From positions 2,232,001-2,296,000 of the forward strand of contig NZ_CP048020.1 of NCBI RefSeq assembly GCF_010365865.1: 64,000 nucleotides of DNA, given 5' to 3'. The stretch is from Treponema vincentii. GTDB taxonomy: Bacteria > Spirochaetota > Spirochaetia > Treponematales > Treponemataceae. Both the position numbers and the translations under genes were made by a program. The notes beneath the pieces are model-generated. The model had not been told where the DNA came from, searched no databases, and saw only the letters and a program-made list of their open reading frames with translations. Below, one piece after another: positions 28,349 through 37,005 of the stretch. Every line of letters begins with the position of its first letter. Position 1 is the first letter of the stretch.

Positions 28349-28702
28349 ATGACCGTAGAAGATGAAGTACGTTTAGTTGATTCGATGATCGACTTGTATG
28401 CGGCGGCGCACCACACCCATTCTTCACAGGTCGATGCAGAGAATATTGATGCAGCGGTGCCGGATTTAGAGGCATTAAAAGCATATACGCACAAGCGGAT
28501 TGAACAATGCCGGTATCGTAGCGGCAAGCAGAAGAAACCGTTTTGTAACGTTTGCCCCATACATTGCTACAAACCGGAAATGCGTCGGCAAATTCGCGCA
28601 GTTATGCGCTACAGCAGCCCGCGTATGTTATTCCGACATCCGCTGTTAAGCTTACAGCATCTGATCGGCACCATCCGCAGCAAAAGGACTCGTCCCCTAT
28701 GA
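28349..28702 (+). CDS. YgbA-like nitrous oxide-stimulated promoter family protein
   Basis: This 117-residue cytoplasmic protein carries the family's cysteine pattern (CNVCPIHCYKPEMR) and the MRYSSPRMLFRHP stretch near the C-terminus. The E. coli homologue YgbA is linked to nitrosative stress; a metal- or cluster-binding role is plausible but unproven. No strong ribosome site was seen. It ends in a 4-bp overlap (ATGA) with the next gene, so the two are translationally coupled. Confidence 0.75.
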   Translation: MTVEDEVRLVDSMIDLYAAAHHTHSSQVDAENIDAAVPDLEALKAYTHKRIEQCRYRSGKQKKPFCNVCPIHCYKPEMRRQIRAVMRYSSPRMLFRHPLLSLQHLIGTIRSKRTRPL

Positions 28703-29196
28703 AAACAAATGAACAAGAACATCTCCCTGTAATGGGTATCGGTCCTGTATGTATTGCAATTATGATTGCGTTCACTGCCGCAGGTATTACCGCGGTAAAA
28801 TTCGATCTACTGACAAGCGGAAACGTGCGTAGTGCTATCATTGCAATCGTTTTCGTCACTGCCGGAATACTGTGTATTAGTGGCGGCATCGCACTGTGGT
28901 GCGCTGCAGTATTCGGTGCTCGTATCGACATTACGATAAAAGCAAATCAGCTTGCAACCGGCGGCGTATATGCCCTTGTACGAAATCCCATTTATTCCGC
29001 TTTTTTATTTATCTGTACCGGAGTACTGCTATTTTGCCGAAATTGGTATGTATTGATTTTACCGCCACTCTTTTGGGTATACCTTACCGTGTTTATGAAA
29101 TTGACGGAAGAACAATGGCTTTCCGAACGTTTCGGCGATGAATACGCAGCGTATTGCAAACGGGTTAATCGCTTTCTTCCATGGAAAAGACGGTAA
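28699..29196 (+). CDS. isoprenylcysteine carboxyl methyltransferase-family membrane protein
   Basis: This 165-residue protein has four or five hydrophobic segments. The C-terminal motifs TGGVYALVRNPIYSAF and EEQWLSERFGDEYAAYCKRVNRFLPW define the ICMT/PEMT-like family, which methylates small or lipid substrates with SAM at the membrane. The substrate cannot be told. The ATG at 28699 overlaps the stop of the YgbA-like gene; upstream in-frame codons lie within that gene. Confidence 0.85.
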   Translation: MKTNEQEHLPVMGIGPVCIAIMIAFTAAGITAVKFDLLTSGNVRSAIIAIVFVTAGILCISGGIALWCAAVFGARIDITIKANQLATGGVYALVRNPIYSAFLFICTGVLLFCRNWYVLILPPLFWVYLTVFMKLTEEQWLSERFGDEYAAYCKRVNRFLPWKRR

Positions 29197-29335
29197 GTGA
29201 TAAGCCCCATCAACATTACGAAATTGTAAATTAAATTGTTAAACATCGTTGACAATCCATTCCTGTTTGCATATATTTTCTATGACTAAACAACTGACGA
29301 TACCGTCGATTATTTGATATGGAGGACTATTCTCT

Positions 29336-31303
29336 ATGAATGATACAAAAAAGCCGCAGGGGAAAAACGTTACAAAGGATCGGCAATCCCCGGCAAATGC
29401 TACAGAGGAAAATCCGGCACAGGAGAGTGCCGTACCGCAGCAGCAAGAACGAAATCCGGCAAAACAGCAAGCCATTAAACGACTGTTAAGCTATGCGGGC
29501 AGCAGCAAGAAATTTTTATCGCTGTCGCTGGTGCTTTCCGCTTTAAGCGCACTCGTCAGTTTTGTGCCGTACATTATGGTGTTCTTTGTAATGCGCGATG
29601 TGATTTCCGCAGTTGCGGCAAAAGAAGCGGTGAACGCAGCAGCTCTTGCACGCTACGGGCTGTGGGCGGTCGGTGCTGCTACGGCGGGCTTTGTGCTGTA
29701 TTACGCAGCACTCATGCTTTCGCACGCGACGGCATTTACCATTCAGCAAAACCTTTCAATACGGATGGCGGAAACACTGGCAGACCTGCCCATTGGCTGG
29801 CATATTACGCATGTCAGCGGCAAGGTACGCAAGGTGTTTGAAAAAAACATTAATCAACTTGAAACGCTCATTGCTCATAATATGCCTGACACCGCACAAA
29901 ACATGGTCTCTCCTTTTGCGATACTCGCGCTTACATTGGTATTCGACTGGCGGCTCGGACTGATTTCTCTTTTACCGCTTGTGCTTGCGTTTGTTCTGCA
30001 AGCTGTTTTAATGCGGATTAGCACCAACTCGGGCTTTATGCAAAAGTATGAAGACGCGCTTGAGCAGATGAACAACGCGGGTACCGAATATGTACGCGGT
30101 ATTTCGGTTATCAAAACTTTTAATCAGTCTGTTTACTATTTCAAAAACTTTTACACCTCTATTATGCACTATAAAGAATTCGTTCTCCAATATTCGATGT
30201 CGTGGGAAAACGGCTATGCGATTTTTTTATCGCTTATCAAACTCGGGTTTGTCTTTTTACTTCCGGCAGCGTTATTGATGGCTGGGACAGCAACGCTTGA
30301 CCCGCACTTTTTTTACAGCTTTGTGTTTTACCTTGCTTTCGCACCGGTTACCTACACAATGCTGATGAAAGTTATGTATGCAAACACGTTTTATCAGCGC
30401 TCAAACGATGCGCTCAACCGTATCGAAGATATTTTGCAAGCACCGCTGACCAAAGAACCGGAAACATCCATACTGCCTAAAAAATATGATATAGCATTTA
30501 ACAACGTGATATTTTCATATAAGACGGAACCGGCTGCCGCCTCTGCAAAAACCGCACCGGAAACAGACGGAGGAAACACCGGCAGAGCAGCCCCATCTCC
30601 TCAGAGCCGAACCGCGATAAACGGCATCACACTCAGCATTCCCGAACATTCGCTCACTGCTCTGGTCGGTCCTTCAGGGGGCGGCAAAACAACCCTGGTA
30701 AATTTGCTCGGCCGCTTTTGGGAAGTTGATGCAGGAAGTATCAGCATCGGCGATATTGACATCCGCGATATAAAAACACAAGACCTGCTGCACACTGTCG
30801 GCTTTGTGTTCCAAGAGAATAAGCTTTTTAAGGAAAGCATTTTAGAAAATATCCGCTACGGCAAAAAAGACGCAAGCCGCGAAGAGGTAATGGAAGCACT
30901 CCGCAAAGCCGAGTGTATGGACATTATCGAAAAACTCCCCGCCGGTATCGACACGGTGTACGGCACCAAGGGCATATACGTCTCAGGAGGAGAAGCCCAG
31001 AGGCTCGCCATCGCCCGCGCCCTGTTGCAGGATGCCCCCATCATCGTACTGGATGAAGCAACCGCCTTTGCCGATGCCGAAAACGAATACAAAATCAAAA
31101 AGACCTTCGACGTACTGCTCAAAGACAAAACCGTCATCATGATTGCGCACCGCCTGTCCTCAGTCGTAAACGCAGATAAAATCTGTGTTATAGAAGAAGG
31201 CAAAATCGCAGAAGAAGGCACACATAAGGAACTGCTTGCGCGGAAGGGTTTGTACGCAAGTATGTGGGACAATTTCCAAAAAGGCATCGAGTGGAAAGTG
31301 TGA
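29336..31303 (+). CDS. ABC exporter, permease-ATPase fusion (half of a heterodimer)
   Basis: This 655-residue protein has a charged N-terminal extension of about 45 residues, a six-helix exporter domain (about 60-360), and an ATPase domain with Walker A GPSGGGKTT, signature VSGGEAQR and Walker B IIVLDEATAF. The D-loop reads FADAENE instead of the usual LDPENE, as in YbtP/IrtA-type siderophore-related half-transporters. A low-complexity Ala/Thr/Gly stretch separates the two domains. GGAGG precedes the ATG. Its probable partner is the transporter at 33010-34836. Substrate unknown. Confidence 0.88.
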   Translation: MNDTKKPQGKNVTKDRQSPANATEENPAQESAVPQQQERNPAKQQAIKRLLSYAGSSKKFLSLSLVLSALSALVSFVPYIMVFFVMRDVISAVAAKEAVNAAALARYGLWAVGAATAGFVLYYAALMLSHATAFTIQQNLSIRMAETLADLPIGWHITHVSGKVRKVFEKNINQLETLIAHNMPDTAQNMVSPFAILALTLVFDWRLGLISLLPLVLAFVLQAVLMRISTNSGFMQKYEDALEQMNNAGTEYVRGISVIKTFNQSVYYFKNFYTSIMHYKEFVLQYSMSWENGYAIFLSLIKLGFVFLLPAALLMAGTATLDPHFFYSFVFYLAFAPVTYTMLMKVMYANTFYQRSNDALNRIEDILQAPLTKEPETSILPKKYDIAFNNVIFSYKTEPAAASAKTAPETDGGNTGRAAPSPQSRTAINGITLSIPEHSLTALVGPSGGGKTTLVNLLGRFWEVDAGSISIGDIDIRDIKTQDLLHTVGFVFQENKLFKESILENIRYGKKDASREEVMEALRKAECMDIIEKLPAGIDTVYGTKGIYVSGGEAQRLAIARALLQDAPIIVLDEATAFADAENEYKIKKTFDVLLKDKTVIMIAHRLSSVVNADKICVIEEGKIAEEGTHKELLARKGLYASMWDNFQKGIEWKV

Positions 31304-31319
31304 ATCAGGGGAGGAGAAA

Positions 31320-31931
31320 ATGAGTTTAGGAGATAATTTTAGGAAGCCTGCGGGCTTTATCGGTAAGCTGATTGTCGCGGGAATGAATTCAGGACATACG
31401 CGCATGGCGGAATGGGGCTTTTCGCATTTGGATGGAAAAATTTTAGGCAGCGGTCTTGATATCGGATGCGGCGGAGGTGCAAATGTCAAACGATTGCTTG
31501 AGCGCGGCTGCGAAGAGGTAACCGGTATTGATTATTCCGATGTCTGTGTTGCGCAATCGACGAAATGCAATAAGGCGTATATCGAACGGGGAGCCTGCCG
31601 TATACTGCAAGCAAGCGTTTCTTCCATGCCGTTTGAAAACGATTCATTCGATATTGCGACGGCATTTGAAACGGTTTATTTTTGGCCGGAGATAGAAACA
31701 GCGTTTAAAGAAGTGTTCCGCGTGCTCAAAAAAGGAGCGCACTTTTTTATCTGCAACGAAGTAGACGGGCTTCATAAAGGCGATGAAAAATGGCCGAAAA
31801 GAATCAGCGGTATGAAAATCTATACCGGTGAACAGTTGAGTGCACTGCTGACTTCGACAGGTTTTACCGGTATACAAACCGACTCGCTTTTTGCAAAAAG
31901 GTATCTGTGTGTAACAGCGCGGAAAGGGTAA
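31320..31931 (+). CDS. class I SAM-dependent methyltransferase
   Basis: This 203-residue protein has motif I GLDIGCGGGANVKRL (about residues 45-59), an acidic residue after the second strand (TGIDYSD), and post-I motif FDIATAFETVYFWPEIETA, as in UbiE/Methyltransf_11 enzymes. GGGAGGAG 5 nt before the ATG at 31320 decides the start; upstream codons overlap the ABC gene. It is 16 nt after the ABC exporter gene and so in its operon. The substrate may be related to the exported molecule, but this is conjecture. Confidence 0.88.
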   Translation: MSLGDNFRKPAGFIGKLIVAGMNSGHTRMAEWGFSHLDGKILGSGLDIGCGGGANVKRLLERGCEEVTGIDYSDVCVAQSTKCNKAYIERGACRILQASVSSMPFENDSFDIATAFETVYFWPEIETAFKEVFRVLKKGAHFFICNEVDGLHKGDEKWPKRISGMKIYTGEQLSALLTSTGFTGIQTDSLFAKRYLCVTARKG

Positions 31932-32002
31932 ATAATTGATAATTGATAATTAAATAAGATGGTATTGGTAACCGGTTTATAAAAAATATTATCGAGGTGT
32001 TC

Positions 32003-32500
32003 ATGACATTAAGAAAATATGAGGCGCAAGATTCCAAAATCATTTGCAGTTGGATTAAGGATACAAAGCAGCTTTATCAATGGTCTGCCGACAGAATAGG
32101 GCGGTTTCCGTTAAACGGTAATGAGTTGAATGAATACTATGATTCGATGAACGGTATACAGTCTATCATTCCTCTTTGCGCCGTTGACGAACACACCGTG
32201 CTCGGTCATTTGTTTATCCGGTACCCAAATAAAGACGATAAAACACTCGTCCGATTTGGGTTTATTATACTTTCGCCTGAGTGCAGAGGAAAGGGAAATG
32301 GAAAGGAAATGGTAGCCCTTGCAATAGAATATGCAAAAAACGTTTTGCATGCTTCAAAAATAACATTGAGAGTGTTTACGAATAATGAACGCGCTCGGCA
32401 TTGTTATGAAATCGCCGGTTTTCAACCAACAGGGAAAGTTATAACCTATATGATGCCGGATGGCGTATGGGAATGTATTGAAATGGAATTGAATATCTAA
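32003..32500 (+). CDS. GNAT-family N-acetyltransferase
   Basis: This 165-residue protein has the GNAT acetyl-CoA loop: FIILSPECRGKGNGKEMV (about residues 89-106; R-x-x-G-x-G/N) and the C-terminal LRVFTNNERARHCYEIAGF typical of RimJ/RimL-like enzymes. The ATG at 32003 follows GAGG; the GTG 6 nt upstream is less likely. Acceptor unknown. Confidence 0.87.
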   Translation: MTLRKYEAQDSKIICSWIKDTKQLYQWSADRIGRFPLNGNELNEYYDSMNGIQSIIPLCAVDEHTVLGHLFIRYPNKDDKTLVRFGFIILSPECRGKGNGKEMVALAIEYAKNVLHASKITLRVFTNNERARHCYEIAGFQPTGKVITYMMPDGVWECIEMELNI

Positions 32501-32514
32501 CTTTGAGGTCGGGT

Positions 32515-32619
32515 ATGAACATACAAGATTTTTGGGATGCAGTATTAACACAGAACGCCGAATGTACCGTGCTCGCCCCTTCCAAAAAACAGCTCTACTC
32601 TGATCGGGCGGTAAAATAA
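32515..32619 (+). pseudogene. 34-codon gene remnant
   Basis: ATG at 32515 follows GAGG. The first codons (MNIQDFWDAVL) look like the start of a SnoaL/NTF2-like protein. The frame then changes character and stops at 32619. The A3/A4 repeats follow. I read it as a gene cut off by rearrangement. The family guess is weak. Confidence 0.35.
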
Positions 32620-32715
32620 GGCTATATCTTTTTTCAGCGAATGTCTTACGGATTGGGACACGTCAATCCAAAAAACAGAATTCCCCCCGAAAGCGGACAG
32701 GATGTTCATTTCAGA

Positions 32716-32809
32716 GGGGACACGGATGTTCGTGGTTTCACGCAGCAGCGAGTTTAGGCGTTAGGCTAAACTCGTAGCTCCAAAATGAACAGGGATGTTC
32801 ATTTTTTGG
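32716..32809 (+). repeat. type A element, copy A3
   Basis: Hairpin 1 is weak (ACACGGATGT core, about 32720). The linker is GGTTTCACGCAGCAGCGA (32734-32751). Hairpin 2 is GAGTTTAG/CTAAACTC (32750-32773). Hairpin 3 is CCAAAATGAACA/TGTTCATTTTTTGG with loop GGGA (32780-32809). It and A4 fill most of the 390 bp between the remnant and the ABC gene. Confidence 0.78.
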
Positions 32810-32843
32810 GCGGGTTTCCAAAGGGTACTCCCTTTGGTCGCCA

Positions 32844-32938
32844 GCTGAGTGGAGTACCTCCCTGTACTCCACTCAGCACGAGATTTGCATCAAACGCAAA
32901 TCTCGTGCCTGTATGAAACCACCGCCATCCGTTGCGGT
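32844..32938 (-). repeat. type A element, copy A4, inverted
   Basis: Reading on the minus strand: hairpin 1 around 32938-32921 (ACCGC arms), linker, hairpin 2 CACGAGATTTGC/GCAAATCTCGTG (32877-32907), hairpin 3 a perfect 14-bp stem GCTGAGTGGAGTAC (32844-32857 with 32864-32877) with loop AGGGAG. It is a mirror-image partner of A3, with different arms. Confidence 0.82.
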
Positions 32939-32955
32939 TCTGATTAGAAGGGGTC

Positions 32956-33006
32956 GTAGGGGAAGACCTTTCTTTTTATCGAAAAAAAAGAAAGGTCTTC
33001 CCCTAC
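32956..33006 (+). repeat. perfect 22-bp hairpin directly before a start codon
   Basis: 32956-32977 pairs with 32985-33006 without a mismatch; the loop is ATCGAAA. It ends 3 nt before the ATG at 33010. The arms hold a purine/pyrimidine tract (GGGGAAGACC...TTTTT). Confidence 0.85.
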
Positions 33007-33009
33007 AAT

Positions 33010-34836
33010 ATGGAGAAATTATGTTACAAAGATTTTTTTGCGTTATCCGATGCGGGGACGCGGAATTTACGCTTGTCGATTACGCTCGGGGTTATTATCA
33101 ATTTATTTGTGATGGTGCCGCTAGGACTTTCGCTGTATGTGCTGCAGTATTTTTTGGCGCGTATTATGCAGCAAGGTTTTCAAGCCCCGAATGTATGGGC
33201 GGTGGTAGCAGCCGGAGCGGCGTTTATTGCCGTGCTGTTTATCCTTGAGAAATTAAAGTACGGCAGAACGTATAACGGCGCGTATGAAGAAGCGGCGAAT
33301 GTACGTATTTCGCTTGCAGAGTCGCTTCGGAAGCTTCCGCTGTCGTATTTCGGCAGGCAAGATTTATCGTATTTAACCTCGACGCTTTTAAACGATGTTA
33401 CAACGATTGAACAAGCGTTTTCTAATGTCGTACCGGAAATGTTCGGCGGTATTATTTCGATTTTAATTGCGACGGCTCTTTTAGCGTTTTTGGATTGGCG
33501 GATGACTATTGCGTTGTTTGTTTGCGCCTTTGCAGGATTTTTTATTGTTGTCGGCTGCCGGAAGCTGTCGGAAAAAAAGATGAAAAGCGTCATCGTACGG
33601 AAGGATGGGATATACGATTCGCTGCAGCAGATGATAGACAATATCAAGGTGTTGAAATCTTCCGATAAAAAAGCTTTGTATGTGCAAAAGCTCAAAGACG
33701 ATATTACCGAAACGACGAGCGTTGCGCTCAAATCGGAAGCTGCGATCGGAGCGCTTATGTTCGGTGTGGCTGCGTTGATCCGGTTCGGCTTTCCGCTCGT
33801 CATTTCTTACGGAGCGTACTTGCTGTCGCAGGGGCAAATCGAACTGTTGACCTATATCGTTTTTTTGCTGGTCTCATGTCGTATCTTCGATCCGTTGACG
33901 ACAGTGTTTATGCTGCTTGCCGAATTCTTTTATACACTGATTGCAGTTGAGCGGAAGCAGGCGATTGTCAATTATCCCAAGCAAACGGGAAGCGAAACTT
34001 TTAAGCCGAATGGGTATGATATCTGTTACGATAATGTGTCGTTTTCGTATAATGAACCGAGCGGCAAAGGTGCGACTGACATCGGTGGAAGCGCTGCCGG
34101 TAATTCACATAATGCAGGCGGTGCCGCAAACGATACCGGAGAAAACACGGTAAGCGGAATCAGCTTTACTGCAAAGCAGGGCGAAATTACGGCTCTCGTG
34201 GGACACTCCGGTTGCGGAAAATCCACCATTGCGCGATTGGCTGCGCGCTTTTGGGATGCGTCATCGGGTACAGTCAGCATCGGCGGCGTCGATGTTTCTA
34301 CGGTAGAACCGGAAACTCTGCTCAGCGCATTTTCGATTGTGTTTCAAGATGTCGTGCTCTTTAACGACACGGTGTACAACAATATTTTAATCGGCAACCG
34401 GAATGCGACAAAAGAGCAGGTACTCGCCGCCGCAAAAGCCGCGCAGTGTGAGTCGTTTATCGAAAAACTGCCGCAGGGCTACGACACGGAAATCGGCGAA
34501 AACGGCTATACCCTTTCCGGCGGAGAACGCCAGCGGCTTTCCATCGCCCGCGCTCTCCTCAAGGACGCACCGATCATCCTTTTGGACGAAGCAACCGCCG
34601 CCCTCGATCCGGAAAACGAAACGCTCATTCAGCACGCCATCGGTACACTTATAAAAGGTAAAACCGTTATCGTCATCGCCCACCGCCTCCGCACCGTAGA
34701 AAACGCCGATAAGATTATCGTGCTCAACAAAGGCACCATTGCCGAAACCGGCACCCACGCCGAGCTGATGGAAAAAGACGGTATTTATCGGGAGATGTAT
34801 AGGTTGCAGAGAGAATCGGAACAGTGGTCTGCGTAA
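33010..34836 (+). CDS. ABC exporter, permease-ATPase fusion (second half-transporter)
   Basis: This 608-residue protein has a six-helix exporter domain and an ATPase with Walker A GHSGCGKST, signature TLSGGERQR, Walker B IILLDEATAALD and switch His VIAHRL. Unlike the partner at 29336-31303 its ATPase is fully canonical, so the pair could be an asymmetric YbtPQ/IrtAB-like heterodimer. The ATG at 33010 has no ribosome site; a perfect hairpin ends 3 nt before it. Insertion of the A3/A4 repeats may have displaced the native leader. The stop codon overlaps the left arm of a type C element. Confidence 0.88.
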   Translation: MEKLCYKDFFALSDAGTRNLRLSITLGVIINLFVMVPLGLSLYVLQYFLARIMQQGFQAPNVWAVVAAGAAFIAVLFILEKLKYGRTYNGAYEEAANVRISLAESLRKLPLSYFGRQDLSYLTSTLLNDVTTIEQAFSNVVPEMFGGIISILIATALLAFLDWRMTIALFVCAFAGFFIVVGCRKLSEKKMKSVIVRKDGIYDSLQQMIDNIKVLKSSDKKALYVQKLKDDITETTSVALKSEAAIGALMFGVAALIRFGFPLVISYGAYLLSQGQIELLTYIVFLLVSCRIFDPLTTVFMLLAEFFYTLIAVERKQAIVNYPKQTGSETFKPNGYDICYDNVSFSYNEPSGKGATDIGGSAAGNSHNAGGAANDTGENTVSGISFTAKQGEITALVGHSGCGKSTIARLAARFWDASSGTVSIGGVDVSTVEPETLLSAFSIVFQDVVLFNDTVYNNILIGNRNATKEQVLAAAKAAQCESFIEKLPQGYDTEIGENGYTLSGGERQRLSIARALLKDAPIILLDEATAALDPENETLIQHAIGTLIKGKTVIVIAHRLRTVENADKIIVLNKGTIAETGTHAELMEKDGIYREMYRLQRESEQWSA

Positions 34837-34956
34837 CTTGCAAATATGCGGGCATCTGCGTTGTCGCTTTGCAAAAAACAGTCCTCGACGTACAACAAGT
34901 ACGCCTGCGGGTGTTTTTTGCACGCTCCTAGCATCTGCTCCACCTATTTGCAAGTT
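34835..34956 (+). repeat. type C nested palindrome, copy C1
   Basis: Outer arms AACTTGCAAATA (34835-34846) and TATTTGCAAGTT (34945-34956). Middle arms GCAAAAAACA (34871-34880) and 34912-34921. Inner CGTAC/GTACG. Constant parts: GCATCTGCGTTGTCG, GTCCTCGACG, CGCCTGCGGGTG and GCTCCTAGCATCTGCTCC. The left arm overlaps the stop codon of the ABC gene. Confidence 0.82.
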
Positions 34957-34972
34957 GAGGGGATTACTCTCT
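34903..34972 (+). repeat. 70-bp direct repeat, first copy
   Basis: Identical to 35094-35163. Contains the right half of type C element C1 plus 16 bp beyond it. The two copies flank type A element A5. Confidence 0.85.
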
Positions 34973-34997
34973 ATTTACGCCGACGGATATTTCAGAA

Positions 34998-35085
34998 CGT
35001 CCACGGATGGACGAGGGGTAAAACAGCAGCGATGTTTTTGTACCGTAAAAACTCGCCATCGGCAAATGTACACGGACGTACATTT
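34998..35085 (+). repeat. type A element, copy A5
   Basis: Hairpin 1 CGTCC-ACGGAT-GGACG (34998-35013). Linker ending ACAGCAGCGA. Hairpin 2 GTTTTT/AAAAAC (35034-35052). Hairpin 3 AAATGTAC-ACGGAC-GTACATTT (35064-35085). Confidence 0.8.
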
Positions 35086-35093
35086 CGTACCGT

Positions 35094-35163
35094 GCCTGCG
35101 GGTGTTTTTTGCACGCTCCTAGCATCTGCTCCACCTATTTGCAAGTTGAGGGGATTACTCTCT
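35094..35163 (+). repeat. 70-bp direct repeat, second copy (half of a type C element)
   Basis: Exact copy of 34903-34972. Only the right half of the type C element is present here, so its arms cannot fold locally; it could pair with C1. Confidence 0.85.
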
Positions 35164-35194
35164 CTTCTCTGTCCAGCATGAATCAGAACACGAA

Positions 35195-35223
35195 TTGCAT
35201 AAACGCCCCGTTTCAACTATACT
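35195..35223 (+). promoter_or_regulatory. aspS promoter, near-leaderless
   Basis: TTGCAT (35195-35200), a 17-nt spacer and TATACT (35218-35223). The ATG at 35233 is 9 nt further, so the leader is about 3 nt. A second ATG at 35242 is possible. Confidence 0.72.
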
Positions 35224-35232
35224 TATCCTATT

Positions 35233-37002
35233 ATGATAGAAATGAAACGTACAGTTACCTGCGGAGAGCTGCAAAAAAGCGACGCCGGTAAAACAGTAGT
35301 ATTAAACGGATGGGTGCACCGCAAGCGCGACCACGGCGGTATCTCTTTTATAAACTTACGCGACCGCTATGGGCTGACACAGGTGGTTGTCGATGATGAT
35401 GCAAGCCCTGAATTAAAGGAAATCGCAGCCGGTTTGAAGATGGAATATTGTATTGCCGTTGAAGGCACAGTGCGGGAGCGTCCCGATTCCATGGTCAACA
35501 CGGAAATGCCAACCGGACATATCGAAGTGAAGACGCAGCGCATTGTTGTGCTGTCGAAGAGCGCTGTGCTGCCCTTCCAGATTGACGAAAAAACCAACGC
35601 CAACGAAGACCTCCGGCTCAAGTATCGGTATCTCGACCTGCGTTCCCAGACTATGCAGGATCACCTGATACTGCGCTCAAAGGTTACGTTTGCGGTGCGG
35701 GAGTACCTCACAGCGAGAAACTTCTTGGAAATTGAAACGCCGACCTTTATTAAATCGACGCCGGAGGGCGCGCGCGACTATTTGGTACCCTCCCGCCTCT
35801 ATCCGGGCAAGTTCTATGCACTGCCGCAATCCCCGCAGCTGTACAAGCAGATACTCATGGTCTCCGGCTTTGACCGCTATTTTCAGATTGCCCGCTGCTA
35901 CCGTGATGAAGACGCACGCGGCGACCGCCAGCCTGAGTTCACCCAGATTGATATTGAAATGAGCTTTGTTTCCCGCGATGATGTGCTCGATGTTACCGAA
36001 AATATGTTCCGCACGGTATTCAAAAAGACTATCGGTGCGGACTTGGCGCAATTCTTCCCGCGGATCAGCTATGACGATGCCATCGACCTCTACGGCACCG
36101 ATAAACCCGATATCCGCTTTGAGATGAAGATGCAGGATGCCGCATGGCTGGCTGAATGCACCGAGTTTGCCGTGTTCAAAGATGCGGTCGCCGCCGGAGG
36201 AGCTGTCAAGGCGCTTGTAGTGAAAGGACAGGCAGCAAATTACAGCCGCAAAAAGATCGAAGAGCTTGAAGCTGCGGCAAAAATCTACAAGGCAAAGGGG
36301 CTTGCATGGACAAAAGTTGCAGGCGGCGCATTCGAAGGCGGTATTGCTAAATACTGCGCCGGTGCGGAAGCTGAAATATGCAAAAAACTGAATGCCGGGG
36401 ACGGCGACTTGCTCCTCTTTGTTGCCGATGCAAAATATAAAATCGCCTGCACCGCACTCGGCGCTGTCAGAAGTAAACTCGGCAAGGATTTAAATTTGCT
36501 CGATCCAAAAGTATTCGCCTTTTTGTGGGTTATCGATTTCCCGCTCTTTGAATGGAATGAAGATGAGCAAAAATGGGATCCCGCGCACCACATGTTCTCC
36601 GCGCCGCAGGAACGCTACCTCGACACGCTGGAGCAAAACCCCGGTGAGGTAAAAGGAGACCTGTACGACCTCGTACTCAATGGCTACGAAGTTGCTTCCG
36701 GCTCAATCAGAATCCACAATCCGGAGTTGCAAAAACGGATATTCAACATCGTCGGCTTTAACCCCACCGATGCGGAAAAGAAGTTCGGCTTTTTAACGGA
36801 AGCATTCAAATACGGAGCGCCGCCCCACGGAGGTATTGCCCCCGGTCTTGACCGCATCGTGATGCTGATGGCAGGGGAAACCTCGATTAAAGAAGTAATC
36901 GCCTTCCCCAAAAACACCTTCGCCGTCAGCCCCATGGACGAAAGCCCCAGCGAGGTTGACGAAAAGCAGCTTGCCGAACTGCACTTGAGCATTCGGGAAT
37001 AA
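35233..37002 (+). CDS. aspS: aspartyl-tRNA synthetase
   Basis: This 589-residue bacterial-type class IIb synthetase has an N-terminal anticodon-binding OB fold (about 1-105, LNGWVHRKRDHGGISFINLRD region), motif 2 region FQIARCYRDEDARGDRQPEFTQ, a GAD insertion domain, and motif 3 HGGIAPGLDRIVMLMAG near the C-terminus. Length is normal. Whether it also charges tRNA-Asn depends on a GatCAB amidotransferase, not seen here. The start is 35233 or 35242; both fit a very short leader. It is followed after 3 nt by epmA. Confidence 0.95.
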   Translation: MIEMKRTVTCGELQKSDAGKTVVLNGWVHRKRDHGGISFINLRDRYGLTQVVVDDDASPELKEIAAGLKMEYCIAVEGTVRERPDSMVNTEMPTGHIEVKTQRIVVLSKSAVLPFQIDEKTNANEDLRLKYRYLDLRSQTMQDHLILRSKVTFAVREYLTARNFLEIETPTFIKSTPEGARDYLVPSRLYPGKFYALPQSPQLYKQILMVSGFDRYFQIARCYRDEDARGDRQPEFTQIDIEMSFVSRDDVLDVTENMFRTVFKKTIGADLAQFFPRISYDDAIDLYGTDKPDIRFEMKMQDAAWLAECTEFAVFKDAVAAGGAVKALVVKGQAANYSRKKIEELEAAAKIYKAKGLAWTKVAGGAFEGGIAKYCAGAEAEICKKLNAGDGDLLLFVADAKYKIACTALGAVRSKLGKDLNLLDPKVFAFLWVIDFPLFEWNEDEQKWDPAHHMFSAPQERYLDTLEQNPGEVKGDLYDLVLNGYEVASGSIRIHNPELQKRIFNIVGFNPTDAEKKFGFLTEAFKYGAPPHGGIAPGLDRIVMLMAGETSIKEVIAFPKNTFAVSPMDESPSEVDEKQLAELHLSIRE

Positions 37003-37005
37003 GCA

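Noticed and set aside
32913-33248. Open frame of 111 codons over the hairpin and ABC gene start
   Set aside because: It is out of frame with a clear ABC transporter and begins inside a type A repeat.
34838-35216. Several overlapping open frames between the ABC exporter gene and aspS
   Set aside because: They run through type C and A repeats and the 70-bp duplication; no ribosome sites and no protein-like composition.
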